Position numbers and translations under genes: made by a program. The notes beneath the pieces are model-generated. The model was not told the DNA's origin, ran no database searches, and worked only from the letters and a program-made list of their open reading frames with translations. A stretch of DNA of 64,000 bases from Sulfurovum sp. (GTDB taxonomy: Bacteria; Campylobacterota; Campylobacteria; Campylobacterales; Sulfurovaceae). The stretch lies in the NCBI RefSeq assembly GCF_015493435.1, contig NZ_WGDD01000029.1:1-64000 (forward strand). Direction: 5' to 3'. Shown here piece after piece: positions 32,513-42,834 of this stretch. Within the stretch, counting starts at the first letter, position 1. The number at the start of each line of letters is the position of its first letter.

Positions 32513-33627
32513 TTCAGCTCCTTTTTCAGCAAAGCAGTTCCCAGAAGAAGCAGGATCACGGCATAAAGGATAAGAATTCCCAGATATTCAGCCGTTTTGG
32601 CGGAAGCAAGCCCTTTCCCGGCCAGAAAGCAGTCATAGACGATATGGTTGAAATACATGACCGGAAAGAGATGCGCTTCGATATAGGATCCGCCTGCCAT
32701 GGAAGAGATCGGCATCAGGATACCCGAATAGAGAAACCCCGGAATGATCGTAATAATGATCGTCAGTACCACGGCAACGATCTGCCGGCTGGTAATAACC
32801 GAGATCAGCATACCGATAGAAAGGCTGATCAGGATATAAATCTCGGCTGCGAACCAATAGAGCGAAAAACTTCCCCGAAAAGGTACATCAAAAACTTCTG
32901 TCGCCCAGAGAAAAAGAATGAAGATATTGAGCGAATGCAGCAGAAATGCTGGTATCAGTTTTGCTGCGAGAAATTCGCTCCTGCTCAGCGGTGAAGCATA
33001 AAAATTGAATATCGTACCCCGTTCTTTCTCTTTGACGATCATCAGTGCTGAAAGTATCGCCGGCGCCACCAGCAATACCAGGCCTATCAGACCGGGAACA
33101 ATGGCATTCTCGTCACGCATCGCCTGATTGAACAGGTTGCGGCTGTTGATACTGATCAGTCCGCCATGGCTGCCCAGCGATCCGGCCACACTCTGTGCGG
33201 CATTGAGAACGACTCCTTGAACATAATTTTCCATCGTCATTCCTCTGTTTGGAAATGCCCCGTCAACAAAAACACCGATCTCGCTCTTCTGTCCATGCAG
33301 CAGGCGTTTTTCGAACGACGCAGGGATAATGACGATAATATCCGTTTTAGCCTGCTTGATGCGGTGCAGAGCTTCAGCTTCGCTCATCTGTGTAACCGTT
33401 GTATCGAAGTATTTCGAATGCTCGAATTTGGCTGTCAGCATCCTCGAAAAATGGCTCTGGTCGTTATCGATGACTAAGGTACGGGCATGAGTCACTTCCA
33501 TGCGGATCCCGTACCCGAAAAGCAGCAGGATCATACTGGGAAGCAGATAGACCATTATAATCATCTTCGTCCGGAGCAATTCCGTGAACTCTTTGAGCAT
33601 ATAAGCTTTGACGACAGAAAGGTTCAT
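32509..33627 (-). CDS. ABC-2 type exporter permease, second
   Basis: 372 residues, same layout as its neighbour: N-terminal helix (about 22-40), extracytoplasmic domain, and six helices from about 175 on. The segment ERGTIFNFYASPLSRSEFLAAKL is the conserved coupling region of YhhJ/YbhS-type permeases. It overlaps the ATPase gene by 4 bases and the other permease by 4 bases, so dosage is coupled. Confidence 0.92.
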   Translation of the reverse strand: MNLSVVKAYMLKEFTELLRTKMIIMVYLLPSMILLLFGYGIRMEVTHARTLVIDNDQSHFSRMLTAKFEHSKYFDTTVTQMSEAEALHRIKQAKTDIIVIIPASFEKRLLHGQKSEIGVFVDGAFPNRGMTMENYVQGVVLNAAQSVAGSLGSHGGLISINSRNLFNQAMRDENAIVPGLIGLVLLVAPAILSALMIVKEKERGTIFNFYASPLSRSEFLAAKLIPAFLLHSLNIFILFLWATEVFDVPFRGSFSLYWFAAEIYILISLSIGMLISVITSRQIVAVVLTIIITIIPGFLYSGILMPISSMAGGSYIEAHLFPVMYFNHIVYDCFLAGKGLASAKTAEYLGILILYAVILLLLGTALLKKELK

Positions 33628-35264
33628 GTTTCGCTCCTGTAGTAGCTCAGAAAAATATCTTCAAAATTTTTCGCATCCGGGTGCCCGGCATAGAGCGCTT
33701 CGACTGTATCATCCGCGATCTTCCTGCCCTGGCGCATGAGAACAACACGGTCACAGTACTCTGCTTCACTCATATAATGCGTCGTGATCAAAATGGAAAT
33801 ACCCCAGGACGCTTTGAGCCTGTGCAGCATTTCCCAGAACTGGGCTCGCGCGATCGTATCGACACCCGATGTCGGCTCATCCAAAAAAAGAACGACCGGC
33901 TCATGCAGCAGTGCCGCTGCTACGGAAAAACGCTGGTTGATCCCCAACGGCAGTTCATTCGGCGAATGGTCCATGTAGTCATTGAAACCAAGTTCACGCG
34001 CATATCGGTTGATACGTTTGATCGCTGTGGAGAGGGGAATACGGTGCATATTGGCAAAATAGATCAGGTTTTCCCTGACTGTCATATCTTTGTAAAGGGC
34101 GAAATGCTGGCTGACATACCCTATCTTAGCTTTGAGTGCCTGGCGGTCATCACTGCTGCGGATGCTTTTTCCCAGCAGTGTCAGCCCACCTTCATCTATG
34201 GGATAGAGCCCCAGAAGCATCTTGATAAAAGTCGTTTTGCCCGCACCGTTGGCCCCCAGAAGTCCCACGATTTCTCCGCCTTTGAGTCTCATATCGATAT
34301 GATCGTTCGCCGTAAAATCACCAAAACGTTTTGTCAGCCCTCTGGCCTCCATCACCGTTTCCGGAATTTCGGTTTTGCTTTCCCGTGCCTCTATCTCCAG
34401 CCTGGGCAGTGTGCGCTTTTTTCTGAGTGCATTGACAAAAAAGAGAGCTTCGAGCGTCGGTTCAACATGGGGAGAGGGCAGAGGATCAAGACTGTAGCTT
34501 CGTTTATCGAAACTGAAGCAGGCTGTATCTGAACTGCTTTTTTCAGGACACTTTCCCGCTTCGAAGGTATACTCCCTGACTGAATCTATCAGTGTCTCTC
34601 CCGTTCCCATGGCGATGATCTCCCCCTCGTCAAAAAGCAGTATCCGGTCCATTTTGGCCGCCTCCTGCATATAGGCTGTACTGACCAGAGCGATCGTCCC
34701 TTCCTCTTTGCGTATGCTGTCGAGAATATCCCACAGCTCCAGACGGCTAAGCGGATCGACCCCGGTGGTAGGCTCGTCAAGTATCAGCAGTTTCGGACGG
34801 TGCAGCAGGGTACAAATGAGGGAAAGTTTCTGCATCATTCCACCGCTGAGTTTGCCTGCCTGACGGTCAGCAAAATCCGAAAGTCCCGCCATATGCAGCA
34901 ATTTCTGACGATAGTCCCTGAATGCCGCATCCTGCCGGAGACTTCGTATGTGGGCAAAAAAGTCCAGGTGTTCAGCCACGGTAAGCGTCTCATAGAGTAC
35001 CAGACCGATCCCCTGCGGCATAAGACCGAATTCTGTTTTAAGGGCTTCTGCTTCTTTGGGAGAACGATAAACCCTGCCCCCGTAGCTGACTTCCCCTTCA
35101 AAACGAAGCACTCCGGCAACAGCATGCATCAAAGAGCTTTTCCCCGCACCGTCCGCACCGATCATTCCAATGATCTCACCGGCTTTGGCGTCAAAGGAAA
35201 CTTTTCTGATCGCCACCTTTTTTTTGTAGGAGACGGTAACATCCCGTACTTCAAGACCGGCCAT
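33624..35264 (-). CDS. Double ABC ATPase (YbhF/RbbA-like) of the exporter
   Basis: 546 residues with two ABC domains. Domain 1 has Walker A GADGAGKSS (about 35-43), signature LSGGMMQKL and Walker B LLILDEPTTGVD. Domain 2 has GANGAGKTT (about 335-343) and VVLFLDEPTSGVD, but its signature reads LPLGINQRF in place of LSGGxxQR, so the second site may be degenerate. It energises the two ABC-2 permeases downstream. It overlaps the MFS gene by 14 bases. Confidence 0.93.
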   Translation of the reverse strand: MAGLEVRDVTVSYKKKVAIRKVSFDAKAGEIIGMIGADGAGKSSLMHAVAGVLRFEGEVSYGGRVYRSPKEAEALKTEFGLMPQGIGLVLYETLTVAEHLDFFAHIRSLRQDAAFRDYRQKLLHMAGLSDFADRQAGKLSGGMMQKLSLICTLLHRPKLLILDEPTTGVDPLSRLELWDILDSIRKEEGTIALVSTAYMQEAAKMDRILLFDEGEIIAMGTGETLIDSVREYTFEAGKCPEKSSSDTACFSFDKRSYSLDPLPSPHVEPTLEALFFVNALRKKRTLPRLEIEARESKTEIPETVMEARGLTKRFGDFTANDHIDMRLKGGEIVGLLGANGAGKTTFIKMLLGLYPIDEGGLTLLGKSIRSSDDRQALKAKIGYVSQHFALYKDMTVRENLIYFANMHRIPLSTAIKRINRYARELGFNDYMDHSPNELPLGINQRFSVAAALLHEPVVLFLDEPTSGVDTIARAQFWEMLHRLKASWGISILITTHYMSEAEYCDRVVLMRQGRKIADDTVEALYAGHPDAKNFEDIFLSYYRSET

Positions 35265-36405
35265 AGCGGCTCCCTATGAAGATCAAAGCCAAAAGCGAAG
35301 TCCCTGTCAGAGAAAAAAGCAGGGCTGCCTGCATACTGAAATGTTCCCAGATCAGCCCGCTCAGATAGGCACCTGCTGCACCAAAAAGCGCCACACCTGC
35401 ATAGAAAACACCATAAACTGATCCTCGGTTGTCAGCCTGCTGTGAAATAAAAGCACGGTTGGCATTGAGAGAAGCAACAGTAAATAGTCCGAGAAAAGCG
35501 TAGGCGACCCAGGTGAAAACGGGGTCTTGAAAGTACAACAGACCCTGTGCGACCACCCCACAGGTATAGGCAAATGCCAGCACACGTTTCGCACCTGTTT
35601 TGTCAATAAAAACACCGAAAGTATAGCTGGTCAGGGTCTGTGTCGCAGTCGAAACGACAAAGAGCAGCGGAATCACAGTTGTTGCTATGCCTATCTCTTT
35701 TGCCTGCATCGTAAAAAATGCATCACTGAAAGCAAAAAGCAGAAAAAGAAAATAGAAAAGCAGAGAGCCAATGGTTTTCCTGTCTTTCTGTGTCAGGGTG
35801 AATGCCTGCGTCGAAAACGACTCGGATCGGGGGATATCCCGCACGAAGAATGCTACCAGCACAAGCCCTATGAGTCCCGGTATCAGAGTCGCGTAGAAGA
35901 TGGTCCGCATCACTGTTTCACTCTGGCCAAAATACCACAGGAGGCTAAAAAGGATCAGTGTTCCGCTGAGTTCACCGGCAATATCCATCGTTTTGTGAAA
36001 CCCGAAAGTCTTGCCTGAAGCATTGGCTTTGCTGTAGCTTGAGATCATCAGGTCTTTGGGAGCGGAACGAAGTCCTTTGCCCACTCTTTCAAATGCCTTG
36101 AGCAAAGCAATACTTTTATAGCCGTGTGTCGCTCCGATGAGCGGTTTGCTCACAGCCGAAAGGGCATACCCTCCGACAACCAGCGGTTTGACGATACCAT
36201 ACCTGTCCGAGACATAACCCGAAACGAGACGCAGCGCATAGGAAACAAAAGTCGCAATGGCAACGATCAGCCCCAGTTTGTCCATCCCTTCATGCAGCAC
36301 TACTACGACAAAAATAGGCAAAATAGGATTGATCATGGCCGATGCCATGTCGGTAAAGAAACTTACCCATCCCAGCATCACCACATTTTTGTCGATGTTT
36401 TTCAT
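35251..36405 (-). CDS. MFS transporter
   Basis: 384 residues and about 12 hydrophobic helices. MFS features include GLIVAIATFVSYALRLVSGYVSDRYGIVKPLV (the loop 2-3 G-x3-D-R motif) and the second-half counterpart FGVFIDKTGAKRVL. Substrate unknown; it resembles drug-resistance-type carriers. Its place inside an RND/ABC efflux operon, overlapping HlyD by 4 bases and the ATPase gene by 14, suggests export of the same class of compounds. Confidence 0.88.
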   Translation of the reverse strand: MKNIDKNVVMLGWVSFFTDMASAMINPILPIFVVVVLHEGMDKLGLIVAIATFVSYALRLVSGYVSDRYGIVKPLVVGGYALSAVSKPLIGATHGYKSIALLKAFERVGKGLRSAPKDLMISSYSKANASGKTFGFHKTMDIAGELSGTLILFSLLWYFGQSETVMRTIFYATLIPGLIGLVLVAFFVRDIPRSESFSTQAFTLTQKDRKTIGSLLFYFLFLLFAFSDAFFTMQAKEIGIATTVIPLLFVVSTATQTLTSYTFGVFIDKTGAKRVLAFAYTCGVVAQGLLYFQDPVFTWVAYAFLGLFTVASLNANRAFISQQADNRGSVYGVFYAGVALFGAAGAYLSGLIWEHFSMQAALLFSLTGTSLLALIFIGSRYGRS

Positions 36406-37559
36406 AAGACCGGTATCTCATCCAGTGATTTCGGCAACCCTTTGCCGTCTATGGTGACGACACCGATAGCGGGTATCCCCAGTTTCAGAAGCGGATCGAC
36501 TTTCAGCGGCTTGAGATGGACGGCAAAAACCCGCTGTATGCGGTCTGAACGCACGCTTACCTCTTTGGGTGTGAACTCCGCCTGCTGTGCCACATTGACC
36601 ACACTGGCTTCGATGGGTCTGTCAGGGTAGGCATCGAGGAAGATCACCGCTTTGTCGCCCAGCTTGATCCGGCCGTTCTGCAGGGTATCGACAAAGATCT
36701 TCAGATAGAGCGAATGCGGGTCGATCAGCGTCGCTACCGGCATCCCTGCACCGACCACTTCTCCCACGCTGGCGATCTTCTCTACCGTAAAACCGTCTAT
36801 CGGCGATCGGAGTGTCAACGAGGCGATAATGGCATCCACCTGTGCTTTCGATGCTTCTTCTGCCTTGATCGTATCTTTGAATGCCTCAATGGAAGATTCA
36901 AGGGAAAATATCTTCTTTTGCGATGCTTCTGCTTCTGCTACAGCACTTTGGGCAACCGCAATCGCTGCTGTAAGCTCATTGCGCTCCAGCAGCAGCGCTT
37001 TGTATTTGTCATGTTCGGTATCGACTTTGAGTTTGGAAATTTCAAAGGCATGGGGATCGATCGCCTTGCTTTTGTAAAGAAAAACCGAACGTTTATGGTC
37101 TTTTTCGGCCTGGGCCAGTACTTTCTGCTGTGCTTTGATGTTCTCTTCAAGGACTTTCTGCTTCGTTTGTGCAGATTTCAACTGTTCCTTTGCTTTTTTG
37201 AGCCCGGCAGGTACAGCTGTTCTGGCGATCTCCAATTCGATCTTTTTGGCTTCAAGTGTTTTTTTCAGTGCTTCTATCTGTGCCTCTATTTGTGCTTTTT
37301 GCGCTTGATATTCTTTGCTCGAAAGTATGGCTATGACCATTCCCTTTGTCACGGCCACCCCGTCACTGACATAAATCTTTTCGATGCGGCCGGGATACTT
37401 GGTATTGAGATTGATCAAATCACCATCGATCCGCCCGGTACCCTCCACCAGATTTGAAGGCAGTACTTTGGGATGCAGCTTCTGATAGATCATCACTGCG
37501 GCAACAGCAATGAGCGCAACAGCCAAAAACCCTATCCAGTATTTTTTAATGATTTGCAT
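36402..37559 (-). CDS. HlyD-family membrane fusion protein
   Basis: 385 residues: one N-terminal membrane anchor (about 8-25), a biotinyl/lipoyl-like barrel (NLNTKYPGRIEKIYVSDGVAVTKG), a long coiled coil rich in Ala, Glu, Lys and Gln (about 85-235) and the returning half-barrel (LTLRSPIDGFTVEKIASVGEVVGAGMP). It links an inner-membrane exporter to TolC. In this operon it is the probable partner of the ABC-2 exporter, like YbhG with YbhFSR. Confidence 0.92.
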   Translation of the reverse strand: MQIIKKYWIGFLAVALIAVAAVMIYQKLHPKVLPSNLVEGTGRIDGDLINLNTKYPGRIEKIYVSDGVAVTKGMVIAILSSKEYQAQKAQIEAQIEALKKTLEAKKIELEIARTAVPAGLKKAKEQLKSAQTKQKVLEENIKAQQKVLAQAEKDHKRSVFLYKSKAIDPHAFEISKLKVDTEHDKYKALLLERNELTAAIAVAQSAVAEAEASQKKIFSLESSIEAFKDTIKAEEASKAQVDAIIASLTLRSPIDGFTVEKIASVGEVVGAGMPVATLIDPHSLYLKIFVDTLQNGRIKLGDKAVIFLDAYPDRPIEASVVNVAQQAEFTPKEVSVRSDRIQRVFAVHLKPLKVDPLLKLGIPAIGVVTIDGKGLPKSLDEIPVL

Positions 37560-37570
37560 TTTGGTCCTTC

Positions 37571-37816
37571 TTAGAGTATGGGCTCTTCCATCGTGTACAA
37601 TGTTTCTTTCATAGCCTCAGTCTGCAACTCGATGACCCTGGCTGCATCCTGCAACCCCTGGTTGTAGTAGTATGCACCGATCTCGCTGCCGAAGAATTCC
37701 AGGAGGAACTCTGCATCGAACTGGCCTATCTCTTCTCCGAGTTCACGGTTGAAATAGGCTTTGATCCTGCCGACAAGCACTTTTTTCTCTTCCGGGCCGA
37801 ATACTCTCTGTTCCAT
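37571..37816 (-). CDS. DUF2164 protein
   Basis: 81 residues. KKVLVGRIKAYFNRELGEEI followed by GQFDAEFLLEFFGSEIGAYYYNQGLQDA matches the DUF2164 family throughout. It is a small soluble helical protein with no known function. It starts directly after the RND pump stop (no gap) and ends 11 bases before the HlyD gene, so it is translated with the efflux system. Confidence 0.85.
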   Translation of the reverse strand: MEQRVFGPEEKKVLVGRIKAYFNRELGEEIGQFDAEFLLEFFGSEIGAYYYNQGLQDAARVIELQTEAMKETLYTMEEPIL

Positions 37817-40800
37817 CTAATCTACCTTTCCTACTTCATAGAATTTTCTAAACCACCTGTCCAGAGGGATAATCATTCTGTACATGACCGGTACGACCAG
37901 CAGGGTCAGAAGCATCGAACTTAAAAGTCCGCCGATAATGGCGATGGACATCGGTGCTTTGGTTTCACTCCCCAAGCCGTTTCCGAGTGCCAGAGGCAGC
38001 ATGGCGAAAACCATGGCGATCGTGGTCATAAGGATCGGCCGGAGTCTCTTTTCTCCTGCCTCGATCAGAGCATTGTCTGCATCTTTTCCGTGCTGCATGG
38101 CATGGTTGGCAAAATCGACCAGCAATACAGCGTTTTTTCCTACCATACCCATCAGGAGCATAAACCCTATCATAACAAAAAGACTGAACTGCAATCCGCT
38201 AAGATAGAGTGCCAGCATTACCCCGATGATACTCAAGGGCAGAGCTATCATAATAATAACCGGCTGGATCAAAGATTCATACAGGATTGCCAGGATGATG
38301 AACATCAGGATGACAGAAAGTCCTATGGCCATACCAAATGCCTTGCCTGTTTTTTCCATTTCTTCGGCAAATCCGGTAAAGCGGTAGCTTACACCCTGCG
38401 GCAGCAGTTTTTGGATACCTGCACGGGTATAGTTCACTGCACCGCCAAGATCCAGTCCGAAAAGATCGGAGAACACGGTCACCTGACGCTGACGGTCGTA
38501 GTGGTTGATCGTCGCCAGTGATTTTGACTTGGTGAACTTCACCAGTCCGTCAAGGTAGACCAGCTTGCCGTTGGCTGCACGAAGCTGTATCTTTTTGATA
38601 TCAGCAAGAGAAACACGTTCTTTGTCTGGAAAACGCAATGTAATGTTATACTGCTTTCCTTTCTGTTCAAAGTAGGAGATCTCCAGATCACTTGAAAAAG
38701 CTGTGGCAATGGCATTGGCGATCTGTGAAGCAGAGATACCCAGTCTGTTGGCATTTTCTCTGAGTATATTGATATCTATTTCAGGTTTTCCGCTATCCAG
38801 GTTGGTATCGATATCTACAAAACCTTTTTTCTTTGCCAGATAGTCCGTCAGGTTCTTCGCTGCTGTTTTGAGCTCTTTGAAAGAATCCGATTTCAGAACG
38901 ATCTGATACGGCACCGTTACCCCGGCCCCTTTGATGGAAGGGATGGCCGCAGCGGTAATGAACATCTTTTTTTTGTAAGGTTCCAGTTTTTTTCTAAACT
39001 GCTGAATGATCTCTTCCTGGTTAAGCTTTCTTTTGCTCTTGTCTGTCAGTTTCACATAGATTTTTGCTTTATTTTTTTCCTGTGCCGTGTTGTAGCCCAC
39101 ACTCAGTGTAGTGTAAACAACATTCGGATTTTTTTTGACCAGGTTTTCTATTTCTTTTGACTCCCTGATCATCTGTGCCAGACTGATACCCGCATCTGCC
39201 TTCATTTTGATTTCAAATTCCGATTTGTCTTCTTTGGGAATGAAATCCATACCGATCTTCGGAAAAAGTGCCAGTGAGGCAAAAAAGATAAGAAATACTA
39301 ATAGGAGTGTCACTGTTTTGAAACGCAGTACCAAACGCAGAATACGCTCATAAATCCGTTCCATTGCTTTAAAGAACGGCTCGGTAATATCATAGAATCT
39401 GCTCTCTCCCTTTTTCAGGGTACGCGCACTCAGACTCGGAATGAAGCTCAATGCGACAGAATAGGAGATAATGATCGCAAAACCGACGGTCATCGCAAAA
39501 CTTTCAAAGAATTTACCCACGATACCACTCATGAAGGAGACCGGGATGAAAACAGCCAGAAGCATTGCGGAAATCGCCATAATGGTAAAGGCCATCTCTT
39601 TGGTCCCTTCATATGCTGCCTGGAATTTGCCCATGCCGGCTTCCATCTTCTTATAAATATTTTCAATGACAACGATGGCATCATCAATAATGATACCGAT
39701 TGCAAGCGTCAGCCCGATCAGTGTCATTTTGTTCAGATCGAATCCCATATAGTCCATCAGTGCAAACGTACCGAAGATAGATGTGGGAATAGAAAGTGCC
39801 GAAACAAAAGTGATGGTGAAGTTACGCAGGAAAAGAAAGATGATAAGCACGGCAAGAATAGAACCGTAGATAAGGTCGAACTTGACATCTTCAAGCGAAT
39901 TGATAATAAAAGGCGAAGTATCGTTCAGCACTTTTACTTCAAAATTATCCCCGGCCATTTTTCTGAGTTCAGGTACTGTTTCTTTCACTTTTTTGGTAAT
40001 GTCAATGGTATTGGTACCCGATATTTTCTGTACTTCGAGCATGACACCCTGTTTGCCGTTGTAGGAGGCATAACTCTTTGCGTCACTGAGCGTATCAACC
40101 ACTTTCGCAATATCTTTCAGTCTGATATTGTCTTTAATGAAAATATTTTTCAGCTGCTCCACGCTCAAAGCATCCGCTTTAGTCTTGAGTACATACTCCC
40201 TGGTCTTTGTGATCAGCTTTCCGCCTCCGACTTTTACATTCTCACGTTTGACGATCGCATTGAGCTCGCTGACAGTGATACCGAATTTGTTCAGCAGGTC
40301 AGGATTGGGAAAGATTTTGATCTCACGGTCTTTGTACCCGATGATATTAATGGCACCCACGCCGTTGATCTTCTGCAGTTCGGGTTTGACTTTCTCATCG
40401 GCAAAACGCATGACTTCTCTGATGTTGTGCTTTTTGGCAGCCACAAAGATATTGATGATAGGAGCCCCGCCAATATCGAGCTTGCTTACCAGAGGCATCT
40501 TGGCATCCATAGGCAGAAGTACTGCGGCTACTTTATCCCGTACATCGTTGGTCGCTTCATTAATGTCACGTTCCAGAAAAAACTTTACCATAACCACGGA
40601 AACACCTTCCGAACTGGTAGAGGTAATGCTGTCAATCCCCCCGATACGGGAAATGGCTTCTTCTATCTTATCTGTAACCTGTGACTCAATAGTGCTTGAT
40701 TCTGCACCCGGATAGACCGTTTTAATGGTGACAATGGGAAAATCGATATTGGGGAAGAGTGCCGAAGGCATCGATTTGAAACTCATCCATCCAAATATGA

Positions 40801-40858
40801 TCAGAGTCGCCACATACATCAGTGTGGTAATGGGTCTGTTGATGGCTAATTTATACAT
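37817..40858 (-). CDS. RND (HAE1/AcrB-type) efflux pump
   Basis: 1013 residues with the RND layout: helix 1 near the N terminus, porter domain, helices 2-6 (about 330-540), second porter domain, helices 8-12. The proton-relay Asp pair is visible in GIIIDDAIVVIENIYKKME (about residue 400). Other family segments are VYPGAESSTIESQVTDKIEEAI and GMVGKNAVLLVDFANH. It exports hydrophobic compounds, with the adaptor at 40868 and TolC at 41575 encoded just upstream. Confidence 0.96.
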   Translation of the reverse strand: MYKLAINRPITTLMYVATLIIFGWMSFKSMPSALFPNIDFPIVTIKTVYPGAESSTIESQVTDKIEEAISRIGGIDSITSTSSEGVSVVMVKFFLERDINEATNDVRDKVAAVLLPMDAKMPLVSKLDIGGAPIINIFVAAKKHNIREVMRFADEKVKPELQKINGVGAINIIGYKDREIKIFPNPDLLNKFGITVSELNAIVKRENVKVGGGKLITKTREYVLKTKADALSVEQLKNIFIKDNIRLKDIAKVVDTLSDAKSYASYNGKQGVMLEVQKISGTNTIDITKKVKETVPELRKMAGDNFEVKVLNDTSPFIINSLEDVKFDLIYGSILAVLIIFLFLRNFTITFVSALSIPTSIFGTFALMDYMGFDLNKMTLIGLTLAIGIIIDDAIVVIENIYKKMEAGMGKFQAAYEGTKEMAFTIMAISAMLLAVFIPVSFMSGIVGKFFESFAMTVGFAIIISYSVALSFIPSLSARTLKKGESRFYDITEPFFKAMERIYERILRLVLRFKTVTLLLVFLIFFASLALFPKIGMDFIPKEDKSEFEIKMKADAGISLAQMIRESKEIENLVKKNPNVVYTTLSVGYNTAQEKNKAKIYVKLTDKSKRKLNQEEIIQQFRKKLEPYKKKMFITAAAIPSIKGAGVTVPYQIVLKSDSFKELKTAAKNLTDYLAKKKGFVDIDTNLDSGKPEIDINILRENANRLGISASQIANAIATAFSSDLEISYFEQKGKQYNITLRFPDKERVSLADIKKIQLRAANGKLVYLDGLVKFTKSKSLATINHYDRQRQVTVFSDLFGLDLGGAVNYTRAGIQKLLPQGVSYRFTGFAEEMEKTGKAFGMAIGLSVILMFIILAILYESLIQPVIIMIALPLSIIGVMLALYLSGLQFSLFVMIGFMLLMGMVGKNAVLLVDFANHAMQHGKDADNALIEAGEKRLRPILMTTIAMVFAMLPLALGNGLGSETKAPMSIAIIGGLLSSMLLTLLVVPVMYRMIIPLDRWFRKFYEVGKVD

Positions 40859-40867
40859 CTGCCTGCC

Positions 40868-41578
40868 CTATTTTGCATCGGGAAGGATAATGTATCCGTC
40901 CCCAAACAGTCCCGGGGTGAAATCTTTCGCTTCTATTTCCGCCCTGATCTTTCTATTCGCATTGTCCGCATACGGATACACCTTGCTGATCTTGCCTGTA
41001 TAGACAGTTGCATCACCATCTACACTGTACCTGAACGTCAGGCCCGGTTTCAACACTCTCCAGTATTTCTGGTCGACAGAAAGTATCAGTTTTCTCTCCC
41101 TGAGACTTTGTATTTTCATAACCGTTCTGATCATTGCACCGCTGACTGCATCTCCGGCTTCCACACTTTTTGCATAGATCACGCCGTCGAAAGGTGCCCT
41201 CAGAAGAGTCTTCTCATAAAGTGCCTGATGATAATCAAGCTGTGCCTTGGCCTGTTCGTATTTAAAAGCATACTGGTCGAACTTTGCTGCATCAACCAGT
41301 TTCCTTACTTCAACCTGACGACCATAATCACGTTTGGCATACTTAAGTACCGTCCGGGCAATGGCAAGCGATGCTTTAAAATCACTGTTTTCCAGGGAAA
41401 CCAGTACATCCCCCTTTTTCACCACTGAAGCTACATCCGCATTTACTTTATCGACAATACCTGTTGCCGTAAATGCCAGATCGGCATGATGTTTGGCTTC
41501 CACATTGAATGTCGCATAGATCTCTTTTGCCTGAAGGCTCAAGGCCAGCAACATTAGACTCAACAGTATTTTTGTCAT
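40868..41578 (-). CDS. Short RND periplasmic adaptor
   Basis: 236 residues, shorter than AcrA-type adaptors (about 380). Signal peptide (about 1-17), half barrel (GIVDKVNADVASVVKKGDVLVSLENSDF), a reduced helical hairpin (about 70-125), the returning barrel (RAPFDGVIYAKSVEAGDAVSGAM) and a beta-barrel domain. The C-terminal membrane-proximal domain is minimal. It overlaps TolC by 4 bases and ends 9 bases before the pump, forming the tripartite set. Confidence 0.9.
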   Translation of the reverse strand: MTKILLSLMLLALSLQAKEIYATFNVEAKHHADLAFTATGIVDKVNADVASVVKKGDVLVSLENSDFKASLAIARTVLKYAKRDYGRQVEVRKLVDAAKFDQYAFKYEQAKAQLDYHQALYEKTLLRAPFDGVIYAKSVEAGDAVSGAMIRTVMKIQSLRERKLILSVDQKYWRVLKPGLTFRYSVDGDATVYTGKISKVYPYADNANRKIRAEIEAKDFTPGLFGDGYIILPDAK

Positions 41579-42834
41579 CGTATAAACTCCCTGGGATCTT
41601 TCCCTGCATAATAGTAATAGATTGATTTCTTGACTTCGTAATCATAGACTGTATCTTTGTAGCGTGCCTCTGCCAGTGTTTTGGTAGCAAGAGCATCCAA
41701 AAAGGCGATATCATCGGCCAGCCCGACTTCAAATTTCTCTTTCAAAACGCTATAAGTGCTTGTCGCTGCCTTGAGAGCAGATTTGGCACTTTTCATTTTT
41801 TCTTTGGTTGTATTCATGCCTTTTCGCGCCAGTCTGAAATTCATCTTCTGTTCCCGTTTGGCCTGATCCAGCTGTGAAAGCAGTGCCATTTTTCTGTACT
41901 TGACCGCTTCACTCTCTTTTGACATTTTACCCTTGTCAAAAAGTCGCATATTCACCGATACGCCTATCTTGTTCTGATGATCCACCAAAAATCCGTCTCC
42001 GCTGAATCCGGGCAGCGGAATATTGACCTGGTCATCAAAATGCGACCGGTGATATGTGTCTGAAAGATTGACCTGCGGCAGATAGCCCGCATCGATGGCT
42101 TTGGCATTTTCACCGACAGCATTGGCATTTGCCTGAAGTATTTTAATGGTTTCAAACCATTCAAAATGCACTTTTCCCGGTTCAAGAAAATAATTTCGTT
42201 TCAAATGCCTGGCGGGTAGGCCGCTGATCAGCTTCAGGTTCTCTTCGCTGGTCTCGATGGAGAGTTTTGTATTTTCAATGCTATACTGGTTGTTCTCGTA
42301 GACCGACTGGAGTTTGTCGACCTGTTCCTCTGTTGCCAAACCTGTCAGTTTGAATTTCTTGACACGGATGATCTGCGCTTTGAGCTCTCTGGAACGCTCT
42401 TGCAGGGCATGCAGTGTCGCCTTGAGACTCTTGATACCGTAGTAGTGCCGTGTTATTTCAAGCGTGATGCTTTTCTCAAATGCCGTTTTTTCAAACAGTG
42501 AAGCTTCATGTTCAAAACCCTTGCTTCTTAAAATAGCATCTTTCCTTCCGCCGTCATACAGGTTCAGGTTTGCAGAAATAAACGCATTTCCCGTCTGTCC
42601 CGGACTTACGATATAGTTGGGAGACAGGAAACTGTAGTCCGCCCCGATATCCACAGTAGGCCAGTAGGCACTTTTTGCCGCCTCTATCTCCTGTTCTTTT
42701 GATTTGACATTGAGGGCTTTGGCCTTGATCAGACCGTTGGTCCTTCCCGCCTGGTCGATAAAGTTCTTCAAGCCGTAACTTTGTGCCAGCACAAACAGCG
42801 GCAGGCACAGCAGTAATATGATTCTCATTTGCAC
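41575..42834 (-). CDS. TolC-family outer membrane efflux protein
   Basis: 419 residues with a signal peptide (about 1-17) and two repeats of long amphipathic helices alternating with short strands, as in TolC (for example ALNVKSKEQEIEAAKSAYWP and AKREQKMNFRLARKGMNTTKE). ISANLNLYDGGRKDAIL and VSVNMRLFDKGKMSKES are the strand/turn segments of the two halves. It is the outer-membrane channel for the efflux systems downstream. It overlaps the TetR gene by 10 bases. Confidence 0.94.
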   Translation of the reverse strand: MQMRIILLLCLPLFVLAQSYGLKNFIDQAGRTNGLIKAKALNVKSKEQEIEAAKSAYWPTVDIGADYSFLSPNYIVSPGQTGNAFISANLNLYDGGRKDAILRSKGFEHEASLFEKTAFEKSITLEITRHYYGIKSLKATLHALQERSRELKAQIIRVKKFKLTGLATEEQVDKLQSVYENNQYSIENTKLSIETSEENLKLISGLPARHLKRNYFLEPGKVHFEWFETIKILQANANAVGENAKAIDAGYLPQVNLSDTYHRSHFDDQVNIPLPGFSGDGFLVDHQNKIGVSVNMRLFDKGKMSKESEAVKYRKMALLSQLDQAKREQKMNFRLARKGMNTTKEKMKSAKSALKAATSTYSVLKEKFEVGLADDIAFLDALATKTLAEARYKDTVYDYEVKKSIYYYYAGKDPREFIR

